This document shows, one piece after another, positions 1-5,396 of a stretch of 5,410 bases of DNA (positions are counted from its first letter, which is position 1; each line of letters opens with the position of its first letter). Below the pieces are notes generated by a model. The model saw only the letters and a list, made by a program, of their open reading frames with translations, did not search any database and was not told the origin of the DNA. A program made the translations under genes and the position numbers. This DNA comes from Clostridia bacterium (GTDB taxonomy: Bacteria; Bacillota_A; Clostridia; Oscillospirales; Acutalibacteraceae), in assembly GCA_009930155.1 (NCBI GenBank), contig RZYX01000111.1, positions 1 to 5,410 of the forward strand. Direction: 5' to 3'.

Positions 1-19
1 CTATAAATCTTTTATTCAT
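1..19 (-). CDS. 5' end of an unidentified gene (six codons visible), downstream of an attenuator-like leader
   Basis: An ATG at 19-17 opens a frame reading MNKRFI before the window ends. It is a credible start because AAGGAG (33-28) lies 8 nt upstream. Six residues cannot identify the product. The Shine-Dalgarno region is the 3' arm of a hairpin (23-74), and a 13-codon ORF lies just upstream, so expression is probably controlled by ribosome position on that leader. Genes with this arrangement are often inducible antibiotic-resistance genes (rRNA methylases, ABC-F proteins, cat), but that is only inference from the leader. Confidence 0.6.
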
Positions 20-22
20 TAT

Positions 23-74
23 GTAATCTCCTTAAATTTTTGAATTGTGTTTGTTTTCAAAATTCAGAGATTAC
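23..74 (-). promoter_or_regulatory. Hairpin sequestering the Shine-Dalgarno site of the gene at 1-19
   Basis: On the minus strand GTAATCTC (74-67) is exactly complementary to GAGATTAC (30-23), which contains part of the AAGGAG ribosome binding site of the downstream gene. Inside it, AATTTTGAA (64-56) pairs with TTCAAAAATT (44-35), allowing one bulged A, around an 11-nt loop. The 5' arm overlaps the last sense codon and stop codon of the 13-codon leader ORF. A ribosome paused at the leader end would therefore open the hairpin and free the downstream start. This is the classical translational-attenuator geometry of erm and cat leaders; the pairing is seen and the function is inferred. Confidence 0.65.
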
Positions 75-112
75 GGATATTTAGCTATATAGCAAAGCCA
101 TTTGTATAACAT
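71..112 (-). CDS. 13-codon leader peptide ORF (candidate attenuator peptide)
   Basis: This short ORF reads MLYKWLCYIAKYP, from ATG (112-110) to TAA (73-71). AAAGGA with a core at 122-119 lies 6 nt before the ATG, a good ribosome binding site for so small an ORF. That site is in the 3' arm of the upstream hairpin (115-150), so leader translation may itself be gated. The last codon is proline directly before the stop, a context known to slow termination in TnaC, and the peptide is rich in aromatic residues, as stalling peptides often are. The stop overlaps the anti-Shine-Dalgarno arm of the 23-74 hairpin, and the next gene starts 51 nt on. I do not recognise the peptide as a published leader. 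Confidence 0.55.
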   Translation of the reverse strand: MLYKWLCYIAKYP

Positions 113-114
113 AA

Positions 115-150
115 AAAGTCCTTTCCAAGCAGTAGCCTGAAAAGGACTTT
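115..150 (-). terminator. Terminator-like hairpin / attenuator in the leader
   Basis: AAAGTCCTTT (150-141) and AAAGGACTTT (124-115) form a perfect 10-bp stem with a 16-nt loop. On the minus strand the stem runs into five T's, three of them inside the stem, which fits a weak intrinsic terminator. It may end the operon reading from 2026 or act as a transcriptional attenuator for the gene at 1-19. Its 3' arm carries the AAAGGA ribosome binding site of the leader ORF, so formation of the stem would also silence leader translation. Confidence 0.6.
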
Positions 151-153
151 AAT

Positions 154-240
154 CGTCGTGTGAAGAATAAGCGTGCAATAAAAAAGCACCGTATGATAAC
201 AAGACAGAAGTATACTTCTGTAACTTGTCTTCACACGGCG
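154..240 (-). other. Multibranched inverted-repeat structure in the leader (candidate structured RNA)
   Basis: The outer arms 154-166 and 228-240 are complementary over 13 bp with one mismatch that is not a Watson-Crick pair. Between them are a small hairpin (173-176 with 186-189) and a strong one: the perfect 18-bp palindrome at 204-221, flanked by CAAG (200-203) and CTTG (224-227). Together they could fold as a three-way junction. A further hairpin, CAATC-TAAA-GATTG, lies at 252-265. The block sits between the candidate promoter and the terminator-like stem, so it is probably transcribed as a 5' leader. I do not recognise it as a known riboswitch or T-box; no T-box consensus is visible. A DNA-level role, such as a protein-binding palindrome, is also possible. 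Confidence 0.5.
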
Positions 241-287
241 CTTAGTAGTCACAATCTAAAGATTGGCTCCGCTTACTCGATATAAAG

Positions 288-293
288 ATTATA
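288..293 (-). promoter_or_regulatory. Candidate -10 element for the leader transcript
   Basis: The minus strand has a perfect TATAAT at 293-288, just after the stop codon of the zinc-ribbon gene, in an AT-rich context. Transcription would begin near position 281 and give a leader of about 260 nt before the gene at 1-19. No good -35 hexamer is seen 16-18 nt upstream, so this is tentative; the leader could also be transcribed by read-through from the upstream operon. Confidence 0.35.
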
Positions 294-301
294 TTTAATT
301 T

Positions 302-589
302 TTATCTTACATTCTTAATTCTGCGAAAGCCTTGCCAAGGAGTTTTAGACTTTCTTCTGAAATAAGCTGTATTTAGTATCATTGCTGCTCCACATTTAGG
401 GCATTTAAGCCTTATGTGTGCTCCAGCATCTGAGAATATCCCTCCCATTATATAATAGCAATAGGGGCATTTCAGTTCTCGTTCTTCTAAATCATCACAC
501 TCATCATTTGATAATTTTAATTTTCGAGTTGCCTGTTCGGTTGATTTATAACAGTCGTGTTTAGGTGGTGAATTTTGAAGTATTGCCAT
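302..589 (-). CDS. Com-like zinc-ribbon protein, 95 aa
   Basis: This small basic protein has one treble-cysteine zinc ribbon: CPYC at residues 41-44 and CPKC at 63-66, 18 residues apart, followed by GAAMILNTAYFRRKSK. Both the CxxC-x18-CxxC pattern and the residues after it resemble phage Mu Com, the RNA-binding activator of mom translation, and Com-like proteins annotated in Firmicutes mobile elements. Residues 1-40 have no recognisable domain. The ATG at 589 is supported by AGGAGG (603-598) 8 nt upstream. The gene overlaps the end of the ImmA gene by 29 nt, which suggests translational coupling. It probably binds nucleic acid, but whether it regulates translation is unknown, and no mom-like gene is seen here. 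Confidence 0.7.
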   Translation of the reverse strand: MAILQNSPPKHDCYKSTEQATRKLKLSNDECDDLEERELKCPYCYYIMGGIFSDAGAHIRLKCPKCGAAMILNTAYFRRKSKTPWQGFRRIKNVR

Positions 590-1307
590 TCATTCCACCT
601 CCTATATGTAATTCTTGAGTTAGATACTCATTCATGTCATGTTGATTAAAATAGCCAAGTTTTCTTAGCCTAATAACTAAGGCTGTAAAAGAAACACCTA
701 ACGCATCAGCCATTTTATTAATGATTACTTTTTCTCTGTGTTTCAACACATTGTTTCCGTAAATAGGTAGTCGTTTACCTGCGGCATATTTTTGCACTGT
801 TTTATCTAACAAAAACTTTGGCATCAAAAGTGATGCAGCGAAAGTGTTAGCTTGAAGCTCACTTAGATTCATACGATTATGTAATTCCTGTAAGTTGTAT
901 TCGTTTTCATTATCATATTCCCGATAAAAATTAGCTCGTGGAACATCAGCAGTTAATTTATCTAAAATCAAGTGACCAACTTCATGTGCTAAAGTAAATC
1001 GCTTTTTGCCACTTTCTTTGATACCAAGCAAATACTTATCAATAACTATGGTATTCAATGGGTAAATAATATTTGTTTTATTTCCATTTTGATAAACGCA
1101 AAGTGGGGTTTTTCCATCTGAAATGAAGCCTAACTTGTCTAAATCTTTTTCTGCCATTTGAACATACTTTATTGGTAATAAAAGATACTCTTCTATTAAA
1201 CCTTCAATGTCAACACATTGTAGTTCTTCGCTACAACCGTCAGTGTACGCTAATATTAAACTTTCAGCAATTTCTTCAAGCTCAATATTTGAAACAAAAT
1301 TATTCAA
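561..1307 (-). CDS. ImmA/IrrE family metallo-endopeptidase, 248 aa
   Basis: The zinc protease motif HEVGH is at residues 108-112 (in FTLAHEVGHLILDK). The second conserved block, SELQANTFAASLLMP at 149-163, supplies the likely third zinc ligand Glu150. Residues 200-218 (ADALGVSFTALVIRLRKLG) form the helical helix-turn-helix-like segment usual at the C-terminus of the family. ImmA of ICEBs1 cleaves the ImmR repressor to start excision, and IrrE/PprI of Deinococcus cleaves DdrO after DNA damage; a similar control role is inferred here, but no ImmR-like repressor is in the window. The start is TTG (1307-1305), chosen because AGGAGG (1320-1315) lies 7 nt upstream and no ATG fits the full domain. 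That Shine-Dalgarno site overlaps the stop codon of the 77-aa gene, so translation is probably coupled. Confidence 0.9.
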   Translation of the reverse strand: MNNFVSNIELEEIAESLILAYTDGCSEELQCVDIEGLIEEYLLLPIKYVQMAEKDLDKLGFISDGKTPLCVYQNGNKTNIIYPLNTIVIDKYLLGIKESGKKRFTLAHEVGHLILDKLTADVPRANFYREYDNENEYNLQELHNRMNLSELQANTFAASLLMPKFLLDKTVQKYAAGKRLPIYGNNVLKHREKVIINKMADALGVSFTALVIRLRKLGYFNQHDMNEYLTQELHIGGGMNGNTSKFTT

Positions 1308-1318
1308 CTCTTATCCTC

Positions 1319-1552
1319 CTATCCCGACAATAAAACATACCAGTCGCCATTTGAATAATATATATTTTTTTGCTTGTTCCCGATTTGAACGGTGTAGCAA
1401 ATTCCTTCAAATTCATTTTCTGTGGAAACACAGGTGTGTAGTATTCGACGGATAGCATAAAATTTACCATTGGTCCAGTGAATGCAGGTGGGGATATTTC
1501 GACCTGTATCATCCACAAAGCTATCAACTGAAACAATTTTTTTATTATCCAT
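1319..1552 (-). CDS. Small conserved-type protein of unknown function, 77 aa, SOS/mobile-element context
   Basis: The product is a small beta-rich protein. It has a phenylalanine-aspartate pair near residues 12-14, a tryptophan-glycine segment (IHWTNGKFYAIRRIL), then CYTVQIGNKQKNIYYSNG and a closing DWYVLL. This pattern of strands ending in an aromatic W-(Y/F)-V resembles small uncharacterised Firmicutes proteins that I remember as lying near Y-family polymerases or SOS genes; this is a memory-based impression, not a search. The ATG at 1552 is preferred over an in-frame TTG at 1567 because GGAGG (1565-1561) lies 8 nt before the ATG and overlaps the TTG. The gene starts 21 nt after the LexA-like gene, and its stop overlaps the ribosome binding site of the ImmA gene, so all three look co-transcribed. 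Confidence 0.7.
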   Translation of the reverse strand: MDNKKIVSVDSFVDDTGRNIPTCIHWTNGKFYAIRRILHTCVSTENEFEGICYTVQIGNKQKNIYYSNGDWYVLLSG

Positions 1553-1573
1553 TTGCGTTTCCTCCAATTAATA

Positions 1574-2026
1574 TTACAAGGCTTTAATAACGTGTTGTGC
1601 GACTCCTTGTATTTGAACCTCAGTTACTATAATATCTTTCAACTTACTATTTTCAGGGTGTAAGATATATTTTTTATTCCTTTTATCAATATAAAATCTC
1701 TTTAGAGTGTTTTCGTTATTTACAAGAGCAACAACAATATCTCCATCTTCAGCTGTTGTCTGTTTTTTAATAACAACTAAATCACCATCTTCAATGCCAG
1801 CTTCTATCATTGAGTCACCTGAAGCATTAAGAATATACAAATCGCCTTTACCAAAGATAGCAGAGGGGAGAGAAATGTATTCTTCGATATTTTCTTCAGC
1901 TAAAACAGGAGCACCACAAGCGATAGTGCCAATGATGTTAGCTTGAGTGGTAGCTAAATCCGCCTTGCGAATAACATCAGTAACAATTTTTTTACTGGTA
2001 TATGAAATCATTTTAATTTCATTCAT
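1574..2026 (-). CDS. LexA/UmuD-type S24 autoprotease lacking a DNA-binding domain, 150 aa
   Basis: The catalytic half of LexA is complete. The cleavage-site region is IACGAPVLAEENIEEY at residues 35-50 with the predicted scissile bond Cys37-Gly38. The nucleophile is Ser72 in GDSMIEAGI and the general base Lys109 in TLKRF. Distances Gly-Ser (34) and Ser-Lys (37) equal those of E. coli LexA, while Cys-Gly cleavage is as in UmuD. Only 36 residues precede the cleavage site, against about 84 in LexA, so there is no winged helix. The in-frame codons upstream of ATG 2026 reach a stop after 11 codons without another start. It could be a UmuD-like polymerase accessory protein, a partner or competitor of the host LexA, or a 5'-truncated repressor. 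No good Shine-Dalgarno site lies close to the ATG; GAGGG is too far upstream. First gene of the operon. Confidence 0.85.
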   Translation of the reverse strand: MNEIKMISYTSKKIVTDVIRKADLATTQANIIGTIACGAPVLAEENIEEYISLPSAIFGKGDLYILNASGDSMIEAGIEDGDLVVIKKQTTAEDGDIVVALVNNENTLKRFYIDKRNKKYILHPENSKLKDIIVTEVQIQGVAQHVIKAL

Positions 2027-2078
2027 ATAAACAAGGTACTTATGGGTTGTCCCTCTTGCTTAATATTTATTCGATATA

Positions 2079-2111
2079 AAAATCCGGCGCATATTAACTG
2101 CACCGGATTTT
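2079..2111 (-). terminator. Intrinsic terminator after the surface-protein gene
   Basis: AAAATCCGG (2079-2087) and CCGGATTTT (2103-2111) form a 9-bp stem. It extends past one mismatch by GC/GC pairs (2089-2090 with 2100-2101) to a 9-nt loop. On the minus strand it is followed by a T-run, 47 nt after the stop codon of the surface protein. The stem is nearly symmetrical and could also stop plus-strand transcription. It separates the surface gene from the LexA-like operon, which therefore needs its own promoter between about 2027 and 2078; I could not call one there, and no Gram-positive SOS box (GAAC-N4-GTTC) is visible. Confidence 0.8.
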
Positions 2112-2157
2112 ATTGACATAACTATATTAAACTATTTTTTAATACACGCTATATAAA

Positions 2158-4860
2158 TCACATATAATTATTGCTACTTGTGTTTAAAAACCTCTTCTTT
2201 TTATAGTAATTCAGGTAAATTAATCCTGAAAGAGCGAGAGTTGCTATTGAGCCCATGGCTACTGCAGAACTTGCATCACCTGTATTTACTACTTGTTGGT
2301 TTACAAGAACATAGTAGCTTAAATGGTCTGTTTCAAAAGTGCAATAACCGTCTTTTACCGTTGTCTTAAGCTTGGTAACCTTGCCCTCACTGGTTACATA
2401 GCAAACGACAGGATTGGTATAGCCTTCAGGCAACTTTATTTTGATTGTAATTTTCCCGTTTGGCTGAATTTTATTGCCTTCTGCATCTTTGAGAGTTATG
2501 TTCAAAGGCAAGAATGTTGAGCCTATACTGCCGACCGAGTTCTTAATCAGTTTGTATATATCGCTCTGTGTTGTCTGAGAAATAACGTCTACTGTAAGAT
2601 TGGATCCGTCCGGCAAAACGCCCTCATCAGCGGTTATAGTGACTGGGATATTTTTACCGTCAAGGTTGACGGATTTTGTAATTGTTTGAGCTCCTGAATG
2701 AAGTATTGCATAGGTTGAAAATCCGTCGGTCTCGAATGACAAGGCTCGTGTGGATGCATCATATCTTGCCGAAAGAATTTCAGGTTCGCCGTTATGGATG
2801 CGGACAACCTTATAGTTTTCAAATCCCGCAAGGCTGTCGTCCAGTTCAAGCTCTATATCCATGTTGTCGTTTAGATCGGTAATATTTGTTGACCATGTAT
2901 CTGTTTTTGAGCCGTTCTTTGCAATTTCTTCAGAAAGCTTTAAATCCAATACAGGGCCTATAGACATGTCTCCTACAAGCGATTGTATTTGCTGTTGTTC
3001 GGATGATGTTGCTGTTTTGTCGTCTATAACAAGCTTTGCGTTTCCGTTGATTTCACCTTGCGGAATTGCTATTGATGCATCTGCTATGTTATCACTTTTA
3101 ACGTCTATTATATCCTCTGACAGTTCAAATATTGCGCTGAGATGTATGTGGTTATTAGGCATTGTAAACTTATATGTAGCTTTTCCCTCATCAGGCATAG
3201 TTGGTATGCCATTAATACCACCAGAAGCATATTGATATCCGTAGTCTGGCAACAACTCGATTGTAACCTCTGTACCCTCTTCTATTACATAATCTGTATA
3301 ACCCATAAAGGTTTGTGAGTATCCGTTTGCCGCAATTACTCGTGCAATGCCGTTTACGACCACGGAATCCTCTGACTCCTGAATGTTTGAGGATATATTA
3401 TACATAGCTTTTGCTGTTGATTGTAATGAAAAATGCCCTGACTCTGTTGCCATTATATACTTTCCTTCTGTATTTGTGCCATTTTCGCATAAAACAGATG
3501 TCGGCTCATGAACATAGCCATCTTCTGACTCTTCCTCCGTACCCTGCATATCTGTGAACGGCCAGTATGCTGCCTTTGGAGTAAATTCGCCTAAAACCGC
3601 TCCATCGTCGTAGTTAATATCAATCTCTCCGCCCTCGCTAACCTGAATAACCTCAACATTATTTGTTGCATTTGCACCTGCATATATCTCAAATACTGAA
3701 TATTTCATTACACTTACAAATGAAATATTCTCAAGAGCTACGCCTTGCGTGTGCATTGTTACAGTGTTAAATGCAACCTCTAACTGCGCACATTCGATAC
3801 CTTTTGGTGAGGGATTTTCAGCAGTACCAATTTTTGCAGATTTATCACCAAGAGAAACCATACCTTGGGTTCTTATTCCACCCAAAAAGCTTACGGTAAC
3901 ATCCTCAAGACCTGAACCTAAGAAGAACTCTGTATTTCCATCACAATTCACAGAATAGCCTTCGATATTTTTCCCTATGGTTACATCCCCGTCAGGTGCA
4001 AAAATTACAAATCCGTCACCCTCAACCTTTATGTAATTCAGTGTATTAATAGTTGAGGAATCTACATTTACCATAATCATACCAGGCATAAATCCTTCTT
4101 CAATTGATATTCCTGATATGCTCTCTGTTGGGTCTTCATCACTACTCTCGTTGAGCAAAAGCTTATCGCCAATCCAAAGCTTTACGGGTTCGCCTGGTTC
4201 ACCGGGTCCACCTGGTCCACCGGGGCCACCGGGTCCACCGGGGCCACCGGGTCCACCGGGTTCGCCTGGTTCACCGGGGCCGCTCATTGCCGGATGTTCG
4301 CCATCACCATCAATACTGTTGCATAAAAGTCCGCCACTTGAGTTTGCCAAAACAGAATTAGCATTCACATTAATATCTCCCGCATATATCTGTCCAGCAG
4401 TATTAATCGTTGTCGCATTTGTTCCGTCACCAACAGTAAAGCCGCCTTCGATGTGGAAGGAACGGTCCTGTCCAGTGACAGAAAGCGAAGCTGTTTCATC
4501 ACTTGTTATTGAAAGATTGCCTCTTACCTCAATTCCATAGCGAGATCCATCTTCATCATTGTTGGTGATTGCATTATTACCAACAAGTTTAATGTTTAAA
4601 TCACCGTTAGCATATATGATATTAGAGATATCGCCGTTTGTTCTGGACTCGGTAAGATTTACGTTATTTAATGTTAACGTAGCCGTTTCCGAGTTAAAGG
4701 TGACTCCCTCAGGTTTAACCGCACTTTCATCGAGCATATCAACATTATTTACATATAACATGTCAATATCTCTTGCATATGCAAAATTTATCGGCATAGA
4801 CAATAGACAAAAAACAATTGCCACTGTTAAGGATAAAATTCGCCTCATTTTTCTCTTCAT
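2158..4860 (-). CDS. Secreted, probably wall- or membrane-anchored surface protein with collagen-like repeat, 900 aa
   Basis: Residues 1-29 are a signal peptide (KRKMRR, hydrophobic stretch, AYA before Arg30). Residues 30-190 are a beta-rich domain with LYVNNVDML and TATLTLNNVNL motifs, like the carbohydrate-binding-type domains of clostridial surface proteins. Residues 196-225 are ten Gly-X-Pro triplets (two GEP, six GGP, two GEP). Residues 226-500 are repetitive, beta-rich and unassigned. Residues 503-579 resemble an InlB B-repeat (TDYVIEEGTEVTIELLPDYGY...YKFTMPNNHIHLSAIFE). Two similar modules follow, ending DGFSTYAIL (about 713) and DHLSYYVLV (about 850). The C-terminus has VNTGD (858-862), a hydrophobic helix (about 866-886) and KKKR (887-890), a sortase-type tail with a degenerate motif. 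The ATG at 4860 is preferred to one at 4902 because AAGGAG (4875-4870) lies 9 nt upstream and the signal peptide then starts correctly. Likely a surface adhesin; the ligand is unknown. Confidence 0.85.
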   Translation of the reverse strand: MKRKMRRILSLTVAIVFCLLSMPINFAYARDIDMLYVNNVDMLDESAVKPEGVTFNSETATLTLNNVNLTESRTNGDISNIIYANGDLNIKLVGNNAITNNDEDGSRYGIEVRGNLSITSDETASLSVTGQDRSFHIEGGFTVGDGTNATTINTAGQIYAGDINVNANSVLANSSGGLLCNSIDGDGEHPAMSGPGEPGEPGGPGGPGGPGGPGGPGGPGEPGEPVKLWIGDKLLLNESSDEDPTESISGISIEEGFMPGMIMVNVDSSTINTLNYIKVEGDGFVIFAPDGDVTIGKNIEGYSVNCDGNTEFFLGSGLEDVTVSFLGGIRTQGMVSLGDKSAKIGTAENPSPKGIECAQLEVAFNTVTMHTQGVALENISFVSVMKYSVFEIYAGANATNNVEVIQVSEGGEIDINYDDGAVLGEFTPKAAYWPFTDMQGTEEESEDGYVHEPTSVLCENGTNTEGKYIMATESGHFSLQSTAKAMYNISSNIQESEDSVVVNGIARVIAANGYSQTFMGYTDYVIEEGTEVTIELLPDYGYQYASGGINGIPTMPDEGKATYKFTMPNNHIHLSAIFELSEDIIDVKSDNIADASIAIPQGEINGNAKLVIDDKTATSSEQQQIQSLVGDMSIGPVLDLKLSEEIAKNGSKTDTWSTNITDLNDNMDIELELDDSLAGFENYKVVRIHNGEPEILSARYDASTRALSFETDGFSTYAILHSGAQTITKSVNLDGKNIPVTITADEGVLPDGSNLTVDVISQTTQSDIYKLIKNSVGSIGSTFLPLNITLKDAEGNKIQPNGKITIKIKLPEGYTNPVVCYVTSEGKVTKLKTTVKDGYCTFETDHLSYYVLVNQQVVNTGDASSAVAMGSIATLALSGLIYLNYYKKKRFLNTSSNNYM
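4186..4275 (-). repeat. Collagen-like Gly-X-Pro triplet repeat with 9/18-bp DNA periodicity
   Basis: Ninety bases encode ten GXP triplets in a symmetrical order: GEP-GEP, six GGP, GEP-GEP. At the DNA level the GGP core is a tandem 9-bp unit whose glycine codons alternate GGA and GGC in most units, giving an 18-bp higher period. The stretch is much more GC-rich than its surroundings. Such near-identical tandem units can gain or lose copies by slippage without shifting the frame, since the unit is a multiple of three. Ten triplets is short for a stable collagen-type triple helix, so it may act as a flexible or weakly trimerising stalk. Confidence 0.9.
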
Positions 4861-5011
4861 AAAAATCCTCTCCTTTATACTTCTTGAAATAACCCGGTTC
4901 ATCTATAAAAATATGGAAAAATAAATTGCATATTTATTCCATTTATTTTTTATGTTTATATAAACTCCATAAATTTTATCTATAATAATACAACTATTTT
5001 ATATATTTTTT

Positions 5012-5040
5012 ATTATATCTTACAATTTGTGAAAATGCAA
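5012..5040 (-). promoter_or_regulatory. Candidate promoter of the surface-protein gene
   Basis: On the minus strand TTGCAT (5040-5035) and a perfect TATAAT (5017-5012) are separated by 17 nt. Transcription would start near 5005, leaving a 5' untranslated region of about 145 nt. That region contains the 12-bp palindrome GTTTATATAAAC (4954-4965), a possible operator or small hairpin. The -35 matches the consensus only in TTG, and the region is AT-rich, so chance is possible. Confidence 0.5.
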
Positions 5041-5129
5041 GATAATTTGTTGAAAGTTTAATTAAAATAAATAATAACCCAAGAATTTGCCGTATTTTAA
5101 CTTTATAGAAATTATTTTATGCTTATAAT

Positions 5130-5396
5130 CTAAACCTTTTTGCTTTCCGATTTGATTTTTAGTTCATTCATATTGACTACAAACCCGTTAAGTATATCAG
5201 GTAGCATTTTTAAGTAAATTTCTATATCTTTATTTTCATATACAATTATTTTTTCTATTAGATTTCTATAAAATGTATCGTCCCATTCATCTCCAAAGGA
5301 TAATGACGAAATATGCTTCTTTATATCAGCAATTAAATCATCCTGATTAATCTCGATGTAGCAGCCTGTAAATATTTCTGCGATGGATTGCCTACG
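5130..5396 (-). pseudogene. C-terminal remnant of a large serine recombinase
   Basis: Reading from 5396 to the TAG at 5132-5130 gives 88 open codons, with DLIADIKKHISSLSFGDEW, then NLIEKIIVYENKDIEIYLKM and a basic end (KIKSESKKV). The (L/F)IEKIIVYENxxIEI block matches the end of large serine recombinases of Firmicutes integrative elements and phages, where (F/L)-(I/V)-x-K-I-x-V-Y is a C-terminal hallmark. The frame is closed upstream by TAA at 5399-5397 and has no ATG, GTG or TTG start before the conserved part, so it cannot be an intact gene. The resolvase catalytic domain would lie beyond the window. An undetected frameshift in the last 15 bases, or a sequencing error, is an alternative to decay. 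Confidence 0.65.

Noticed and set aside
154..240. CRISPR array, tRNA or T-box element
   Set aside because: There are no regularly spaced direct repeats, no cloverleaf with anticodon arm, and no T-box consensus.
1300..1536. 78-codon minus-strand frame overlapping the 77-aa gene
   Set aside because: It overlaps the better supported frame, which has a good ribosome binding site and tight spacing to its neighbours; this frame has neither.
2027..2078. SOS box or upstream helix-turn-helix coding sequence for the LexA-like gene
   Set aside because: No GAAC-N4-GTTC motif is present. The in-frame codons upstream hit a stop after 11 codons without a start, and the other frame checked shows no LexA-like N-terminus.
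2113..2141. TTGACA on the plus strand as a promoter
   Set aside because: There is no convincing -10 at 17-18 nt and no plus-strand gene downstream of it.
4118..4540. Plus-strand ORF with GPP/GSP triplets, looking like a collagen protein
   Set aside because: It is the antisense shadow of the collagen-like repeat of the minus-strand surface gene; it has no supported start, signal peptide or independent domain.
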